Positions 9,368-20,397 of a stretch of 64,000 nucleotides of DNA are shown here, one piece after another (within the stretch, counting starts at the first letter, position 1; each line of letters starts with the position of its first letter). Under the pieces are notes generated by a model. That model made no database searches and was not told the origin of the DNA. It was given only the letters and a program-made list of their open reading frames with translations. The position numbers and the translations under genes are program-made. This stretch comes from an uncultured Clostridia bacterium (lineage in GTDB: Bacteria > Bacillota > Clostridia > TANB77 > CAG-508): the NCBI GenBank assembly GCA_944392605.1, contig CALXXE010000001.1, forward strand, positions 62,001-126,000, in the 5' to 3' direction.

Positions 9368-9379
9368 CTATAATATTAT

Positions 9380-10480
9380 TTAATTTTCCATTTTTTCAAT
9401 AACATCTGCAATCCTTTTACTTGCAAAACCATCTCCGTATGGGTTTGATGCTTTACTCATTTTTTCATATTCATCTTTATTGTCTAATAAGATTTTTATA
9501 TTATTATATATATTTTCTTCTTTCGTTCCTATTAATTTTAACGTTCCTGCATCTATTCCCTCTGGTCTTTCAGTTGTATCTCTTAAAACTAGAACTGGTT
9601 TTCCTAAAGATGGTGCTTCTTCTTGTATACCTCCACTATCTGTTAATATTAAATAGGATTTAGCTAAAAAATTGTGAAAATCTAGTACCTCTAATGGTTC
9701 TATTAATTTTATCTTTTCGTTTCCTGCAAAAATTTTGCTTGCAATTTCTCTAATTATAGGATTTTTATGTACAGGATAAACTATTTTTATATCATTATAT
9801 TCTTTTGATATTCTATTTACGGCATTAAATATATGTTCTAATGGCTTACCCAAATTTTCTCTTCTATGTGCAGTAAGCATTATTAATCTATCATTTCCAA
9901 CCCAATCAAATATTTCATTATAATAATCTTTTTTTACAGTAGTTTTTAATGCATCTATTGCTGTATTGCCTGTTACATATATGCTATTTTCATCTTTTCC
10001 TTCATTTAATAAATTCTGTTTTGCTTTTTCTGTTGGTGCAAAATGATATTTAGCAATAATTCCTGTTGCTTGTCTATTAAACTCTTCTGGATAAGGAGAA
10101 TATAAATTATATGTTCGTAATCCTGCTTCTACATGTCCTACTGGTATTTGCATATAAAATGCACACAATGAAGTTACAAACGTTGTTGTTGTATCTCCAT
10201 GCACTAAAATAATGTCTGGTTTTTCTTTTTCTAAAACTGGTTTTATTTTTGATATAATATTGGTTGTTATATCAAATAAAGTTTGTTTATCTTTCATTAT
10301 TTCTAAATTATAATCAGGAACAACTTCAAAACATTCTAATACTTGTTGTAACATTTCTTTATGTTGCCCTGTTACACATACTTTGACATCTATATAATTT
10401 CTTGTTTTTAACTCTTTTACTAATGGACACATCTTTATTGCTTCTGGTCTTGTTCCGAATACTAACATTACTTTCTTCAT
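9380..10480 (-). CDS. wecB: UDP-N-acetylglucosamine 2-epimerase (non-hydrolysing)
   Basis: Interconverts UDP-GlcNAc and UDP-ManNAc in the cytoplasm. The 366-residue protein has the family N-terminus FGTRPEAIKM, the HGDTTTT motif (about residues 94-100), GHVEAGLRT (about 117-125), PEEFNRQ and the C-terminal TDSGGIQEEAP and TTERPE signatures with catalytic Asp, Glu and His positions in place. The next enzyme of the pathway, UDP-ManNAc dehydrogenase, is encoded 30 bases upstream. Together they should supply UDP-ManNAcA as a building block for the repeat unit. It is the last gene of the operon before the terminator at 9332-9367. Confidence 0.96.
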   Translation of the reverse strand: MKKVMLVFGTRPEAIKMCPLVKELKTRNYIDVKVCVTGQHKEMLQQVLECFEVVPDYNLEIMKDKQTLFDITTNIISKIKPVLEKEKPDIILVHGDTTTTFVTSLCAFYMQIPVGHVEAGLRTYNLYSPYPEEFNRQATGIIAKYHFAPTEKAKQNLLNEGKDENSIYVTGNTAIDALKTTVKKDYYNEIFDWVGNDRLIMLTAHRRENLGKPLEHIFNAVNRISKEYNDIKIVYPVHKNPIIREIASKIFAGNEKIKLIEPLEVLDFHNFLAKSYLILTDSGGIQEEAPSLGKPVLVLRDTTERPEGIDAGTLKLIGTKEENIYNNIKILLDNKDEYEKMSKASNPYGDGFASKRIADVIEKMEN

Positions 10481-10510
10481 TATTGTAAACTCCTTTTCTA
10501 AATGTTTTAT

Positions 10511-11737
10511 TTATAATTTATATATTCCTTCACCATTTTCTATTATATTCTTAGTATCTAATATTATTTTATCTTTAATTTCATTCACATTTTCTTTTAA
10601 TTGATTATGAGCATTCATAATTACAATAACATCTAATTTTGATATGAATTCATTAAAATTAAGATATTGATTTTCTACTATCTTCTTTGTTACATATGGA
10701 TCAAATATTTTAAATTTTTCTTTTTCCTCTTTATTCAATTTTTCTAATAATTGTAATGTTGGACTTTCTCTTATATCATCTACATTATCTTTATATGTAA
10801 GTCCATAAATTCCAACTTTAGATAAATCAGTAATATTATTTTCTTTTAGTATCGTTCTTAATCTTTCTAACACAAATTGTGGTTGTCCATCATTAACTTC
10901 TCTTGCTGCTTTTATTACATTTACTATATCCGGATAATCACCAACTAAAAACCATGGGTCTACTGATATACAATGCCCTCCTACTCCTGGTCCTGGTTGT
11001 AATATATTTACTCTTGGATGCTTGTTGGCTATTCTTATTACTTCATATACATCCATATTTTCTTTTCTACATATTCTAGAAAGTTCATTTGCAAAAGCTA
11101 TATTCATATCCCTAAATGTATTTTCAATTACTTTTGTCATCTCTGCTGTTTTTATATCCGTTACTACTATATCTCCTTTACAAAATGAAGAATATAGTTT
11201 TTTAATTTTTTCACCTATTTCTCTTTCATCTGCTCCTATTGTTCTTGAATTGTTTTCTAATTCATAAATCATATTCCCTGGTATAATTCTTTCAGGTGCA
11301 TGAACCAAATGAACATCTTTTCCTATTTCAAAGCCTTTTTCTTTTATTAATGGTCTTACAAATTTATCAATTGTACCTGGTGATATTGTTGATTCTATTA
11401 CAATTATTGCACCTTCATTACATACATCTAATACTGATTCAACTGCTGATACAACATATTTTGGATCTATTTTTTTATCCTCTTTTTCATAAGGTGTTGG
11501 TACTGATACTATATAAATATCTTCTTTTTGATATTCTGTTGTGAATTTTATGTTTGATTTTAATGCATTTTTAAATAAATTATCTAACCCTTTTTCCTCA
11601 AATGTTGTCTTTCCTTCATTCAATGTATGTACTAATTCTTTATTATAATCTGTTCCTACTACTTCTACTCCATGTGTTGCAAACATTAAGGCTGTTGGTA
11701 ATCCTATATATCCTAATCCTATTACATTAATTTTCAT
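10511..11737 (-). CDS. wecC: UDP-N-acetyl-D-mannosamine dehydrogenase
   Basis: A 408-residue NAD-dependent nucleotide-sugar dehydrogenase. The N-terminal Rossmann motif VIGLGYIGLPTA, the VESTISPGT segment, the lysine/asparagine block KVIENTFRDMNIAFANE and GPGVGGHCISVDPWF with the catalytic Cys are all visible. The neighbouring wecB gene argues for UDP-ManNAc as substrate rather than UDP-glucose, giving UDP-ManNAcA, an acidic sugar. The ATG at 11737 gives the complete dinucleotide-binding motif. Substrate choice is an inference from context. Confidence 0.93.
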   Translation of the reverse strand: MKINVIGLGYIGLPTALMFATHGVEVVGTDYNKELVHTLNEGKTTFEEKGLDNLFKNALKSNIKFTTEYQKEDIYIVSVPTPYEKEDKKIDPKYVVSAVESVLDVCNEGAIIVIESTISPGTIDKFVRPLIKEKGFEIGKDVHLVHAPERIIPGNMIYELENNSRTIGADEREIGEKIKKLYSSFCKGDIVVTDIKTAEMTKVIENTFRDMNIAFANELSRICRKENMDVYEVIRIANKHPRVNILQPGPGVGGHCISVDPWFLVGDYPDIVNVIKAAREVNDGQPQFVLERLRTILKENNITDLSKVGIYGLTYKDNVDDIRESPTLQLLEKLNKEEKEKFKIFDPYVTKKIVENQYLNFNEFISKLDVIVIMNAHNQLKENVNEIKDKIILDTKNIIENGEGIYKL

Positions 11738-11766
11738 GTTTTATTTCCCTCCAAATATATTACTTT

Positions 11767-12219
11767 TTACTTTATATATATGCTATAATCATTTATGTTT
11801 ATATTTTCTTTTATAACTTTACCAGGTATTCCAGCAACTAGACTTCTTGGTGGGATATCTCTTGTTACTACAGAATTTGCACCTATAAAGCTTCCTTCTC
11901 CTATAGTTATTCCTCCAAGTATTTTAGCTCCGGTTGCAATATAACATCTATTCTTTATTATAGGAACTGATTCATTTGCTTTGTTACCTCCTATTGTTAC
12001 ACCACTTCCTATAATGCAATTATCTCCTATAACGCAATTTGAATGCAATACAGTTGCTATTCCTCCATATCCCAATCTGGTTTCTTTTCCTATTGTACAA
12101 CTCGACGGTATGTGTGAATTAAAAAATAAAAATATTAATCCATGTATGATATTAGGAATTAATGGCATTTTTTTCTTGTAACACCAATTTCCTATCCTAT
12201 ATAATTTTATAGCGTTCAT
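11767..12219 (-). CDS. Serine O-acetyltransferase-like sugar acetyltransferase (left-handed beta-helix)
   Basis: A 150-residue hexapeptide-repeat protein of the CysE/WcaB type. Imperfect [LIV]GxxxxI repeats run from about residue 42 to 122 ([40 protein letters not shown]), followed by [15 protein letters not shown], which closes the acetyl-CoA site. Its short N-terminus, compared with CysE, fits enzymes that acetylate polysaccharide sugars. It lies within the polysaccharide operon and its start overlaps the end of the flippase gene by 4 bases, so it probably O-acetylates the repeat unit. The exact acceptor cannot be read from the sequence. Confidence 0.85.
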   Translation of the reverse strand: MNAIKLYRIGNWCYKKKMPLIPNIIHGLIFLFFNSHIPSSCTIGKETRLGYGGIATVLHSNCVIGDNCIIGSGVTIGGNKANESVPIIKNRCYIATGAKILGGITIGEGSFIGANSVVTRDIPPRSLVAGIPGKVIKENININDYSIYIK

Positions 12220-13529
12220 TGCATATTTACCTTCCTTTCCTTTCCTATTTTTTTATAAAACACAATGTATGAAATAATTCCATATATCATATATGAAATC
12301 AAGTATGTTAACGCATAGCCTATTATTGAATATCGTAAAAAAATATAAAACAATATCAAAAATATGATTGACCAAATTGCATTTAATTTAAATGATAGCC
12401 ATACCTCACCAACAGCTTGATAAACTGCTCCAAATTGTGTCTGTACTGTCATAAAAATTGATGTTATCATAATTATTATAAAGGCGCTTCCTGCGTCTTT
12501 ATATCCATCCCCATAGATTCCTAATATAAATTGATTTAAAATTACTAACATAATGGAAATTACTATTGAAAAAAGTGCAGAAAATTGAATCATTTTATAT
12601 ACTACTTTTTTAAATTCTTCTATTTTTCCATTATCATATAATTGAGTATATATTGGTTTTACTTGTCCTAATTGTTGTGGTAAATAATTAATTATTGTTA
12701 ACCATTGTATGCAAATTGAAAAGGCTGCATATTGTTCATATCCACAAGTACGTGTGAATGTCACATTTGTAAACCAAAGAAGTGGCATGATAAATATACT
12801 TGATAAGAAAGCAGGTATTGTAAAATTTTTTATAGCCTCCTTTACTTCCGGATGATTAAATTGACATTTCAATTTTATTTTTCTTTCTTGTATTATCTTT
12901 CTTCCAATAATAAACATCGTCATTAAACTCATAATTTGCAGTATTAACAAAGAGATTATTGCCCCCATTAATCCAAAAAACTTTGTAATTATGCAACCAG
13001 TTATTAGAGTAACAATATGACTAACTATTTGAGATATAGCTAGACTTTTGAATTTTTCAAACCCTTGTAACATACTTTGCCATATTAATGCTAATGAAGC
13101 AAAAAAGATAACAAACGCTGTTATTTTAAGATATACAGAAATGTCAAAAGCCGGATTCAATATTTCAGATAATTTGCCAGAAAAAACAAATATAAATATA
13201 GAGACAAAAGCAGATAATATTATATTGATTACCAAAAGTGATTTTATTAATATGCCTGCTAAAGTTTTGTCTTTATCTCTATATAATGCTACATATCTCG
13301 TTAATGTTACACCTAATCCTGCACTAGCAAATAGCAAAAAAGTTTGTACCGTATTATTTATTAAAGAATATGCTCCATAACTTTGTTCATCGATTAATCT
13401 AGCTATAATCATATTTATTAATAATAATATTCCTTTTGCTACCGCCATTCCTCCTATTCCAAACGTAATAGCTTTTAATATTCTTCTTATTAATTCTGAC
13501 TCCATTTTTTTTCTTATATAATTAAACAT
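12216..13529 (-). CDS. wzx: Polysaccharide repeat-unit flippase (Wzx, MOP superfamily)
   Basis: A 437-residue integral membrane protein with about 12 hydrophobic segments and the N-terminal [15 protein letters not shown] region typical of polysaccharide transporters. It should flip lipid-linked repeat units across the membrane before polymerisation. The family is recognised from the membrane pattern, the conserved N-terminal part and the setting beside a Wzy-type polymerase and glycosyltransferases; no substrate can be assigned. It overlaps the preceding glycosyltransferase gene by 8 bases and the following acetyltransferase gene by 4, so the three are translationally coupled. Confidence 0.88.
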   Translation of the reverse strand: MFNYIRKKMESELIRRILKAITFGIGGMAVAKGILLLINMIIARLIDEQSYGAYSLINNTVQTFLLFASAGLGVTLTRYVALYRDKDKTLAGILIKSLLVINIILSAFVSIFIFVFSGKLSEILNPAFDISVYLKITAFVIFFASLALIWQSMLQGFEKFKSLAISQIVSHIVTLITGCIITKFFGLMGAIISLLILQIMSLMTMFIIGRKIIQERKIKLKCQFNHPEVKEAIKNFTIPAFLSSIFIMPLLWFTNVTFTRTCGYEQYAAFSICIQWLTIINYLPQQLGQVKPIYTQLYDNGKIEEFKKVVYKMIQFSALFSIVISIMLVILNQFILGIYGDGYKDAGSAFIIIMITSIFMTVQTQFGAVYQAVGEVWLSFKLNAIWSIIFLILFYIFLRYSIIGYALTYLISYMIYGIISYIVFYKKIGKERKVNMQ

Positions 13530-14622
13530 TTTTTTCTCCTTGTTGCTTAATTAATTCTATTTCTTTTTTTATTGTATTTTTATATGAGAATCTTTCAGGC
13601 TTATCCTTTTCTGGTAATAAATTTTTTATTGTTTTTTCTAAATCTATTCTTGAAATATCATTTTTTATAAATCTTACATTTTTCAAACCACCTAATACTT
13701 TTTGGCACACAAAAATATCTGATGTTATTAATGGTATTCCGTAAGTTGCCATTTCGCACATCATAACTCCTTGAGCATCTGCTTTAGTTGGCATTAACGC
13801 AAACCTTGATTTATCTAGATACTCTGTTATTTCTTTATGATTAAGATATTTAGATTCAAATATTAAATTAGGAGGTAACTTATGATGCTTAAAAAATTCT
13901 CCTTTTCCAACAACTAGAAATTTATATTTTGGATATTTTATAGCTAAATTATATACTAAGTCTACGCAATACTTTGATTTGTCTAGCATATTTCTTATAG
14001 TTATGAAATCATATATTTTGGGTTTGCCAATATTATATGTATTTTTCAAAAACTCATTTCCCAAACTATTATATATTATATTTGATTTAGCTTTATATTC
14101 ATTTTCTGGTATTTTGATGTTTTTCTTAAATTCTTCATACATCCATTCACTCACAAATATATATATAGATTTTGATAAATATTTCTTTAAAAATTTTGTT
14201 AAGTATAACAATTTAAATCTGTCATATAAATATCTTACGTTTTCCTTTAGTATATTCTTTTTTTTCACGAAATCATAAGGCTTAGGATATATTTCATTTG
14301 TTTTTAGCACTTCATGTCCATGAAAGAAAAAGAAAATTTTTCTAATTTTTTTGTTGTTTCGATTTATAAACTTACAATGATTTTTTATATTAGGTGCATG
14401 TGATATAATAATATTATATTCACTTATATTATGTTCTTTATAAAATTCTTTTTCTGAATAAACATTTATTTTATCTAAGTTATATTTTCCATTTTTTAAT
14501 GCAAAAGATATAACATCCACAATTATTCCAGCTTTTATATACTCTAAATTTCTCGTATGAATAAAGCCTTGTGATATTTTTTCTTTTGAAGAATATTCTT
14601 GCGCTAGTACTAATATTTTCAT
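13522..14622 (-). CDS. Glycosyltransferase (GT-B fold)
   Basis: A probable GT4-like enzyme of 366 residues. The N-terminus MKILVLAQEYSS..GFIHTRN is typical of GT-B proteins, and the C-terminal half has FLVVGKGEFF and ADAQGVMMCEMATYGIPLITS, equivalent to the nucleotide-sugar binding E-x7-E region. The frame is open upstream to 14781, but AAGGGAT precedes the ATG at 14622 and the N-terminus only makes sense from there, so I place the start at 14622. It should add one sugar of the repeat unit on the cytoplasmic face; donor and linkage are unknown. Confidence 0.85.
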   Translation of the reverse strand: MKILVLAQEYSSKEKISQGFIHTRNLEYIKAGIIVDVISFALKNGKYNLDKINVYSEKEFYKEHNISEYNIIISHAPNIKNHCKFINRNNKKIRKIFFFFHGHEVLKTNEIYPKPYDFVKKKNILKENVRYLYDRFKLLYLTKFLKKYLSKSIYIFVSEWMYEEFKKNIKIPENEYKAKSNIIYNSLGNEFLKNTYNIGKPKIYDFITIRNMLDKSKYCVDLVYNLAIKYPKYKFLVVGKGEFFKHHKLPPNLIFESKYLNHKEITEYLDKSRFALMPTKADAQGVMMCEMATYGIPLITSDIFVCQKVLGGLKNVRFIKNDISRIDLEKTIKNLLPEKDKPERFSYKNTIKKEIELIKQQGEKNV

Positions 14623-14642
14623 ATTTAAATCCCTTTCTTTAT

Positions 14643-15926
14643 TTAATATCTTAACTTTTTTGTATTTATTATTAATCTGAACATAATATATATAAATATC
14701 ATAATTATTATACAATACACTAGCCATGAAAAAGCATTGTATACAGAACCTCTTGCCTGAATTATATAAATTATGCCACAAATTATAGAAAGAGGCAATC
14801 TTAATAATTTATAAGATTTTATTACTATTTTATCAAGCATCAATACAAAAATTGCCCAAAAAATCCCCATTAAAAATCCAAAAAATCCAAAATTAGCATA
14901 TACATCTCCAAATAATGTTGGGTGTACACTATATCCCACTGCCGTAGGCAGTACTGCTTTTCCCATTGTTATAGCAAAATCCTCTGGTTTTAAGCCAAAA
15001 GACCATTCTGTTGGTAGTAAGACCAAGGCCATTCTTATGTAAGTATACCCCTTTTCAAAATCCTCAAAATTATTGTTATTTTCTATAAAATAATACATAT
15101 TCTTTCTTAGTCCCAGTTCTCCACTATCATCTTCTAAATATTCTCCAACCTTTTCATTAAAAGATACTAAATTATATGTATCAAAAAAATTCTCTATAGA
15201 ACCACTATGTCTAAACACTCTTAATGCATATATAAAATATATTGACAATATACCTATTAATGCTAAAATTGCTATTTGTTTTATTGTAAATTTCTTATTT
15301 TTTAGTATAAACGCATATATAAATGAACAAAAAATAGGTAAAATTTCTATTCTATTTCTAGAAATCATAACTTCAAGTAAAATAACAAGTACAGATAGTA
15401 TTAATATTTTTTTATTTTTTAATTTGATTGCCAAAATCATACAAGATGAGCATGCAAAAAATATAGGTATAAATATTTGTGAAAATGAAAAATATCCTCC
15501 TACAGTCTCTCTCATAGTACCCCAACTTGTATTTAATAATCCCCCCGCCTGCCTTGACAACATAATCAATCTTATAAAAACAATAAATATTAAACCTATA
15601 AAAAGTACATACATAAATTTTTTCATATTGTCTTTTTCATCATTTTTCAACTCTAGCTTTTCTTCTGTTATTATATCTTTTTTGCACTGTGTTAAATATC
15701 TTGTAATTAAATAAAAGCAGCAAAATAATATTACAAATAAAGAGGCTTCATTCATTGTATCTGTACTATACTCATATGTATTTAACAATATCGAAAGCAT
15801 ATGCATAATTCCAAACATTACCAGTAATACTGCCCATAAGAATACTGCAACTGATTTTCTTTTTAATTCATAAACACAAATAATTGATATCATTATAAAT
15901 TGTAATAATCCTAATAATAAAACCAA
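14643..15926 (-). CDS. wzy: O-antigen/polysaccharide polymerase (Wzy-like)
   Basis: A 427-residue protein with about ten membrane segments and one large hydrophilic loop at about residues 240-310, the pattern of Wzy polymerases, which join flipped repeat units at the outer face of the membrane. Sequence conservation in this family is low, so the call rests on topology and on the neighbouring flippase. The start is a TTG at 15926: GGAGG lies about 6 bases upstream, overlapping the last codons of the heparinase-like gene, and no ATG fits. Confidence 0.82.
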   Translation of the reverse strand: MVLLLGLLQFIMISIICVYELKRKSVAVFLWAVLLVMFGIMHMLSILLNTYEYSTDTMNEASLFVILFCCFYLITRYLTQCKKDIITEEKLELKNDEKDNMKKFMYVLFIGLIFIVFIRLIMLSRQAGGLLNTSWGTMRETVGGYFSFSQIFIPIFFACSSCMILAIKLKNKKILILSVLVILLEVMISRNRIEILPIFCSFIYAFILKNKKFTIKQIAILALIGILSIYFIYALRVFRHSGSIENFFDTYNLVSFNEKVGEYLEDDSGELGLRKNMYYFIENNNNFEDFEKGYTYIRMALVLLPTEWSFGLKPEDFAITMGKAVLPTAVGYSVHPTLFGDVYANFGFFGFLMGIFWAIFVLMLDKIVIKSYKLLRLPLSIICGIIYIIQARGSVYNAFSWLVYCIIIMIFIYIMFRLIINTKKLRY

Positions 15927-15928
15927 TT

Positions 15929-17834
15929 TTATCCTCCGTTACTTTTTATTTTTATTTCATAAGCAAATTCACATTCTCTATTTTTAAATTTATTTTCTAT
16001 TTTTATCTCTGTCGCTTCTATTTTTTCGTAATAATATAAGCTTATAAAAGTATTTCTCTTTTGTATCTTTACATTGTTATCAAAAACAATTTCACATTTA
16101 AATTCTTTTTCGTCATTAATAATTATTTTATTATTTTGAATTTCTGTATGATATGGCGTATGCAAATATAAATAGCAGTTTTGATACTCCTCTTTAGCTT
16201 TAACATTATCTAAAATCCTAAAACCATATTTTGTCATTGTTACATTCTTATAATGTGTATATCTCCCATTATTTGATACTAAAATACCGCTAAATTCATT
16301 TGTTTCTGCTTTTAATGCTTTACATCTTATCCAATCATAGCATAAGAATTGTCCAACTTTCTTCATCTGCTCTAAATTTTCAACTTGTACAGTGTTATGA
16401 TTTCGAGTCATTGTAAACTGTTTATCATAATTATTAGCATATGAATATGTACCACTATCACACAATATATTAAAATCTTTATACCAAAGATCAATATGTA
16501 AACCATCCATTTGTGAAGGTCTATGGTCCAAATTATTACACACTATCATCATATAATTAAAGTTTCTTCTTAACGAATATAGTCCCGACTTATTAAATTG
16601 ACTAGATACCCTATCTATATTTGCAACCCTGTTTACATTTTCTTTTCCAAACCATATTAGTTCTTCATCATATATAATATTATTATAAAGCTTTCTGTCT
16701 GTTAAAAAAGCATATAACGTACCGTATAGTAGAAGAAAAGTCTCTATAATCTGCACATGTTACCGGAATAATTAAAGCTCCATCATTAGATCCATAATTT
16801 GGTAATTTTCCATTACTGGACTGTAATTGATACAACTGCATAACAGACTTATAAACTAATTGCTTTGTTTTGCTTTTTATTTTTACATTTATCTTATTTT
16901 CAATTTTAAATAAGATTTCTAATAATTGGAAAACTAATCTTTGGTAATTAAAAGAATATTGTATATATCCACCATCTTCTTTAAATTGAATTTCTAATTG
17001 CTTTACCAATTTTTGGTAATATTTCTTTATTCTCTTATTATTATTTTCGCACCAAGCGCCAATTATTAATCCTGTTAATTCTGAAATAGTATGATTATTC
17101 TTAACACATTTCTCTGCATAGAAAAAATTTGATAATAACTTTTTATAACTTTCTTCTACAATTTTCTTTACATTTTTTCTATCTTCTTCATTTACTAAAT
17201 TATAATTTTTAAAAACCTCATAATTCATTAATACATTTATCATTCTTATAGCTGATTCTTGTCCACATTTATAATTAACACCATAAGGATATTTATTATT
17301 TATATTCCATTGCTTTATTTGTTCTGAAAAAGCTTTATAATACTTTATATCTTTACTAATAATATATGCTCTACTAAATACATATAAATGACAAAATCTT
17401 GATGGTTCCCATATTAGTTTTATATCTCCTATTTCATTATTAAAATCCGGTATTTTAAACCACATTTTATTATTGTTAGTTTCTTTTTGAGTTATAGGAT
17501 TAAAATTCCATTTTATAGGATTTCCATAATCCAAAGTCTTTTTAGAAAAAACATATATTTTACCATTAATTGCATTATTTGCTTGATTTATTATTTTGTT
17601 TTTATATTTTATTTCCAAATTTCCAAGAAATTTTTCCAAACACTTTATATCTATATCAAAAATATCTAAATTTTCTATGTTAGTTTTTCGTTCAAAAAAC
17701 TTCCATGCATTCGTATTTATACTGAGAAACTTTATTTTTAATATATACAATATTCGATAAAAACACCATAATATTCCATATTCATTTATAATTTTTATAA
17801 TGCTACTAATTTTCATTTTATTTTGTTCCTTCAA
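15929..17834 (-). CDS. Heparinase II/III-like protein, read through a +1 shift at a CGG codon
   Basis: Alginate lyase/heparinase-type protein found in many exopolysaccharide clusters. The N-terminal (alpha/alpha) part runs from 17834 with the EPSRFCHLY, NNHTISELTG and LPNYGSNDGA motifs. The frame then stops at 16683, while the C-terminal beta-sandwich part, with QMDGLHIDLWYKD, DSGTYSY and the RNHNTV motif, continues in the next frame down to 15929. The break coincides with an in-frame CGG (plus coordinates 16722-16724). Skipping its C gives ...DFSS-TIGTLYAF... and rejoins both halves into 634 residues, the normal family size. See the CGG finding; a plain frameshift mutation is the alternative. 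The role is probably trimming or modifying the polymer. Confidence 0.85.
16722..16724 (-). other. CGG frameshift site, heparinase-like gene
   Basis: In-frame ATA-CGG-TAC. Dropping C gives ATA-GGT (Ile-Gly) and restores the downstream frame. Confidence 0.75.
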
Positions 17835-19077
17835 TAATATTTATTAATTTGTTTGTTAATTTTTTAAAGTCAAACTCAGTTGCTCCTTGTTTTGCATTTG
17901 TACAATATTTAATATATTTTTCTTTATTCATTGCTTTTATATCCATAATTTTTCTACTTAATTCTTCCGGTGAATTTTTATCTAGGGAAATTCCACAATT
18001 ATACTTTTCTATTATATCATATCCCATTCTTACTGTTGAAATAATTGGCTTTCCACTAGCCATATATTCAAATAATTTGTTTGAGCTATTTCCTCTTTTC
18101 CAATTATATAACGTTTGTGAATAATTTAATACATTTACTGATGCTCTACTTAATACAAATGGTATATACTGTTTATTTATCTGTCCTTTTAATTTTACAT
18201 TTGTTATATTCTCCTCTTTTACTCTTTTCTCCAATTGCGGTAACTGATTTCCATTTCCGTAAATTAAAAATTGAATATTTTTTTCATTCTTTAAAATTTT
18301 AGCTGCATCCAATAGCATTCCGACATTATTCACAGGTCTTATTGCTCCTGTATATACAACATTAAACATATTTGAATTTAAATCTTTATCTTCTATTTTA
18401 TTTTTTTCTATAGATTTATCAAACGCTTCTATGTCAACCCCATTATTAATGTAAAAACATTTCTTTTCGTCTATATCTCCTCCATACGTTATTAACCATC
18501 TTTTTTCTTTTAAATAATCTATATCACCTGGTTTTGTAAATATTATTGCATCAGCACTTTTATATATCCAATGTTCACCTTTTGTTAAACTCTTTCCTAT
18601 AAAGCTTTCTTCTTTAAGCTTTCCGAAAGTAAAAATAGCTTCCGGCCATAAATCTCTTACTTCACAAATACATGGTACATTAAACTTTTTGGCCATCTTT
18701 ATTCCTGCCACCATAGTTAATGGATGCACACTAGATGCAAGTATTATATCTGGCTTTTCTATATCTTTTTCAATTTTTTTTAAACTATGTAAAAGATTGT
18801 AATAAAATAATGTCATATTCAAAATTCTTTTTATTCCATTTCCTATAGATGGTACAGTCTTTATGAATACAAAAGGTATATCATCACAATAATCTATACT
18901 ATATTTTTTTGAAAATGTATCTATAACCTCTTCTTTATTATGATATGTATTCGCACAAAATACTGTTGGTAGGTATCCTTTTTCTTTTAGATATTTACTA
19001 AAGTAATAATGTCTTCCTCCATGATTTTTATACATATCTGTTGCATAATGATTTAAAATCCAAATTTTCTTCTTCAT
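17818..19077 (-). CDS. Glycosyltransferase family 4 (WbuB-like)
   Basis: A 419-residue GT-B enzyme. The N-terminus IWILNHYATDMYKNHGGRHYYF, the EVRDLWPEAI motif (about residue 140) and the C-terminal GNSSNKLFEYMASGKPIIST block, with the donor-binding Glu, match the WbuB branch of GT4. In Pgl/Eps-like clusters this enzyme often adds the second sugar to the primer attached by the PglC-type transferase, whose gene lies two genes upstream in transcription order. It overlaps the heparinase-like gene start by 17 bases. Confidence 0.9.
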   Translation of the reverse strand: MKKKIWILNHYATDMYKNHGGRHYYFSKYLKEKGYLPTVFCANTYHNKEEVIDTFSKKYSIDYCDDIPFVFIKTVPSIGNGIKRILNMTLFYYNLLHSLKKIEKDIEKPDIILASSVHPLTMVAGIKMAKKFNVPCICEVRDLWPEAIFTFGKLKEESFIGKSLTKGEHWIYKSADAIIFTKPGDIDYLKEKRWLITYGGDIDEKKCFYINNGVDIEAFDKSIEKNKIEDKDLNSNMFNVVYTGAIRPVNNVGMLLDAAKILKNEKNIQFLIYGNGNQLPQLEKRVKEENITNVKLKGQINKQYIPFVLSRASVNVLNYSQTLYNWKRGNSSNKLFEYMASGKPIISTVRMGYDIIEKYNCGISLDKNSPEELSRKIMDIKAMNKEKYIKYCTNAKQGATEFDFKKLTNKLINIIEGTK

Positions 19078-19087
19078 AAAACTCCTA

Positions 19088-19732
19088 TTATTTTTTACCT
19101 TTCTTTAATTTTTTTGATGGTATACCTATATATTTTCCACTTCTTTCGATATTTTTTACAACTACAGCTCCTGCTCCTATAACACAATCGTTGCATATTT
19201 TAATGTTGTTTTTTATTGTAGCTCCTGCTCCTATATGCGTTATTTCTCCTATTTTTACTGTTCCGCATAAAGTAGCGTTTGGAGAAATATGTACATAATC
19301 ATTTATTTCATTATCGTGTTCTATAATCGCTCCTGTATTAATTATACAGTGCTTTCCAATTTCAGTTGAAGTATTTATGCAAGTATTTGCCATCACCACT
19401 GTTCCATCTTCTATTTTAACATCTAACGCTATTTGAGAAGAAGGATGTATAGCTGTATAATAAGTTAGATTTGGATATTTCTCAGCTATAGCTTTTCTTG
19501 TTTTGCTATTACCTATTCCAATTACAAATTCTATATCCGTATTTTTTTCTTTTATTTTTAAACTGTGTTCAACTTTTCCTAATACTTTCAAATTTTTTTC
19601 TTTAATAATTACTGTGTCTATTGGAATATTATCATCTAAAAAGCCTAAAACATTATCTTGTGATTTTATTATTATATCTGCAACTACTTTGCTATGTCCT
19701 CCTGCTCCAATAATTATAACATTTTTATTCAT
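19088..19732 (-). CDS. PglD/NeuD-type sugar N-acetyltransferase
   Basis: A 214-residue protein with an N-terminal Rossmann-like domain ([21 protein letters not shown]) that binds the nucleotide sugar, and a C-terminal left-handed beta-helix ([42 protein letters not shown]). The conserved catalytic His is in EHD, as in PglD. It should N-acetylate the UDP-4-amino sugar made by the PglF- and PglE-like enzymes, giving UDP-N,N'-diacetylbacillosamine. It overlaps the PglC-like gene end by 8 bases. Confidence 0.9.
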   Translation of the reverse strand: MNKNVIIIGAGGHSKVVADIIIKSQDNVLGFLDDNIPIDTVIIKEKNLKVLGKVEHSLKIKEKNTDIEFVIGIGNSKTRKAIAEKYPNLTYYTAIHPSSQIALDVKIEDGTVVMANTCINTSTEIGKHCIINTGAIIEHDNEINDYVHISPNATLCGTVKIGEITHIGAGATIKNNIKICNDCVIGAGAVVVKNIERSGKYIGIPSKKLKKGKK

Positions 19733-20354
19733 TGTTTACTCCTTGTATTTGCTGTTTTCCTTTAAATTTTTCTATAGTTACATTTCCCTCTTGTGAGATT
19801 CCTTCTCTTTTGAAAACCTTTACTATTGTTTTTAAAACTATTTTAACATCATTTATAAAAGTAATTTTCTTTACATATTTTATATCCTCTTCAAACTTTT
19901 CTTCCCAAGAAATACTATTTCTTCCACTAATCTGTGCCAAACCCGTAAGTCCTGGTCTTACATCGTGTCTATGTTTTTGTTCTTCATCATATAATGGTAA
20001 ATATTCTTTAAGAAGTGGTCTAGGTCCCACTATTGCCATATCACCTTTTAATATATTAAAAAGTTCTGGTAGTTCATCTAAGCTAGTACTTCTAAGTATT
20101 TTGCCAAACTTAGTAAGCCTTTTTTCATCTGGTAACAAATTACCATTTTCATCTTTTTTATTAGTCATAGTTCTAAACTTGTAAAGTGTGAAAATCTTTT
20201 CATTTTTACCAGGTCTTTCCTGTTTAAAAATTACTGGACTTCCTAATTTTATTCTGACTAAAATTGCAATAATAATCATTAATGGCATTAATATAATTAA
20301 TGCCATTAGACTTAATATTAAGTCTAGTACTCGTTTAATGTATTTAGCATACAT
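19725..20354 (-). CDS. PglC-type phosphoglycosyl transferase (priming enzyme)
   Basis: A 209-residue monotopic transferase that moves a phospho-sugar from UDP onto undecaprenyl phosphate and so starts repeat-unit assembly. A single N-terminal hydrophobic segment (about residues 10-34) is followed by [19 protein letters not shown] with the catalytic Asp-Glu, VGPRPL and [10 protein letters not shown], all hallmarks of the family. The short form without extra membrane helices matches PglC and EpsL. Substrate inference: a bacillosamine-type sugar, because the three enzymes that make it surround this gene. Confidence 0.94.
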   Translation of the reverse strand: MYAKYIKRVLDLILSLMALIILMPLMIIIAILVRIKLGSPVIFKQERPGKNEKIFTLYKFRTMTNKKDENGNLLPDEKRLTKFGKILRSTSLDELPELFNILKGDMAIVGPRPLLKEYLPLYDEEQKHRHDVRPGLTGLAQISGRNSISWEEKFEEDIKYVKKITFINDVKIVLKTIVKVFKREGISQEGNVTIEKFKGKQQIQGVNNE

Positions 20355-20397
20355 ATAATTTTCCCTTCTTATCCTTTTATTTCCTTTTATTTTTTTC

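Noticed and set aside
14623..14781. N-terminal extension of the glycosyltransferase beginning MWHNLYNS
   Set aside because: It overlaps the polymerase gene, and the glycosyltransferase N-terminus with a ribosome site starts at 14622.
16736..16739. Homopolymer slip in TTTT (minus strand) as the cause of the heparinase-like frameshift
   Set aside because: Removing one T would also restore the frame, but the CGG 12 bases downstream explains it in the same way as the seven other sites, so the common explanation is preferred.
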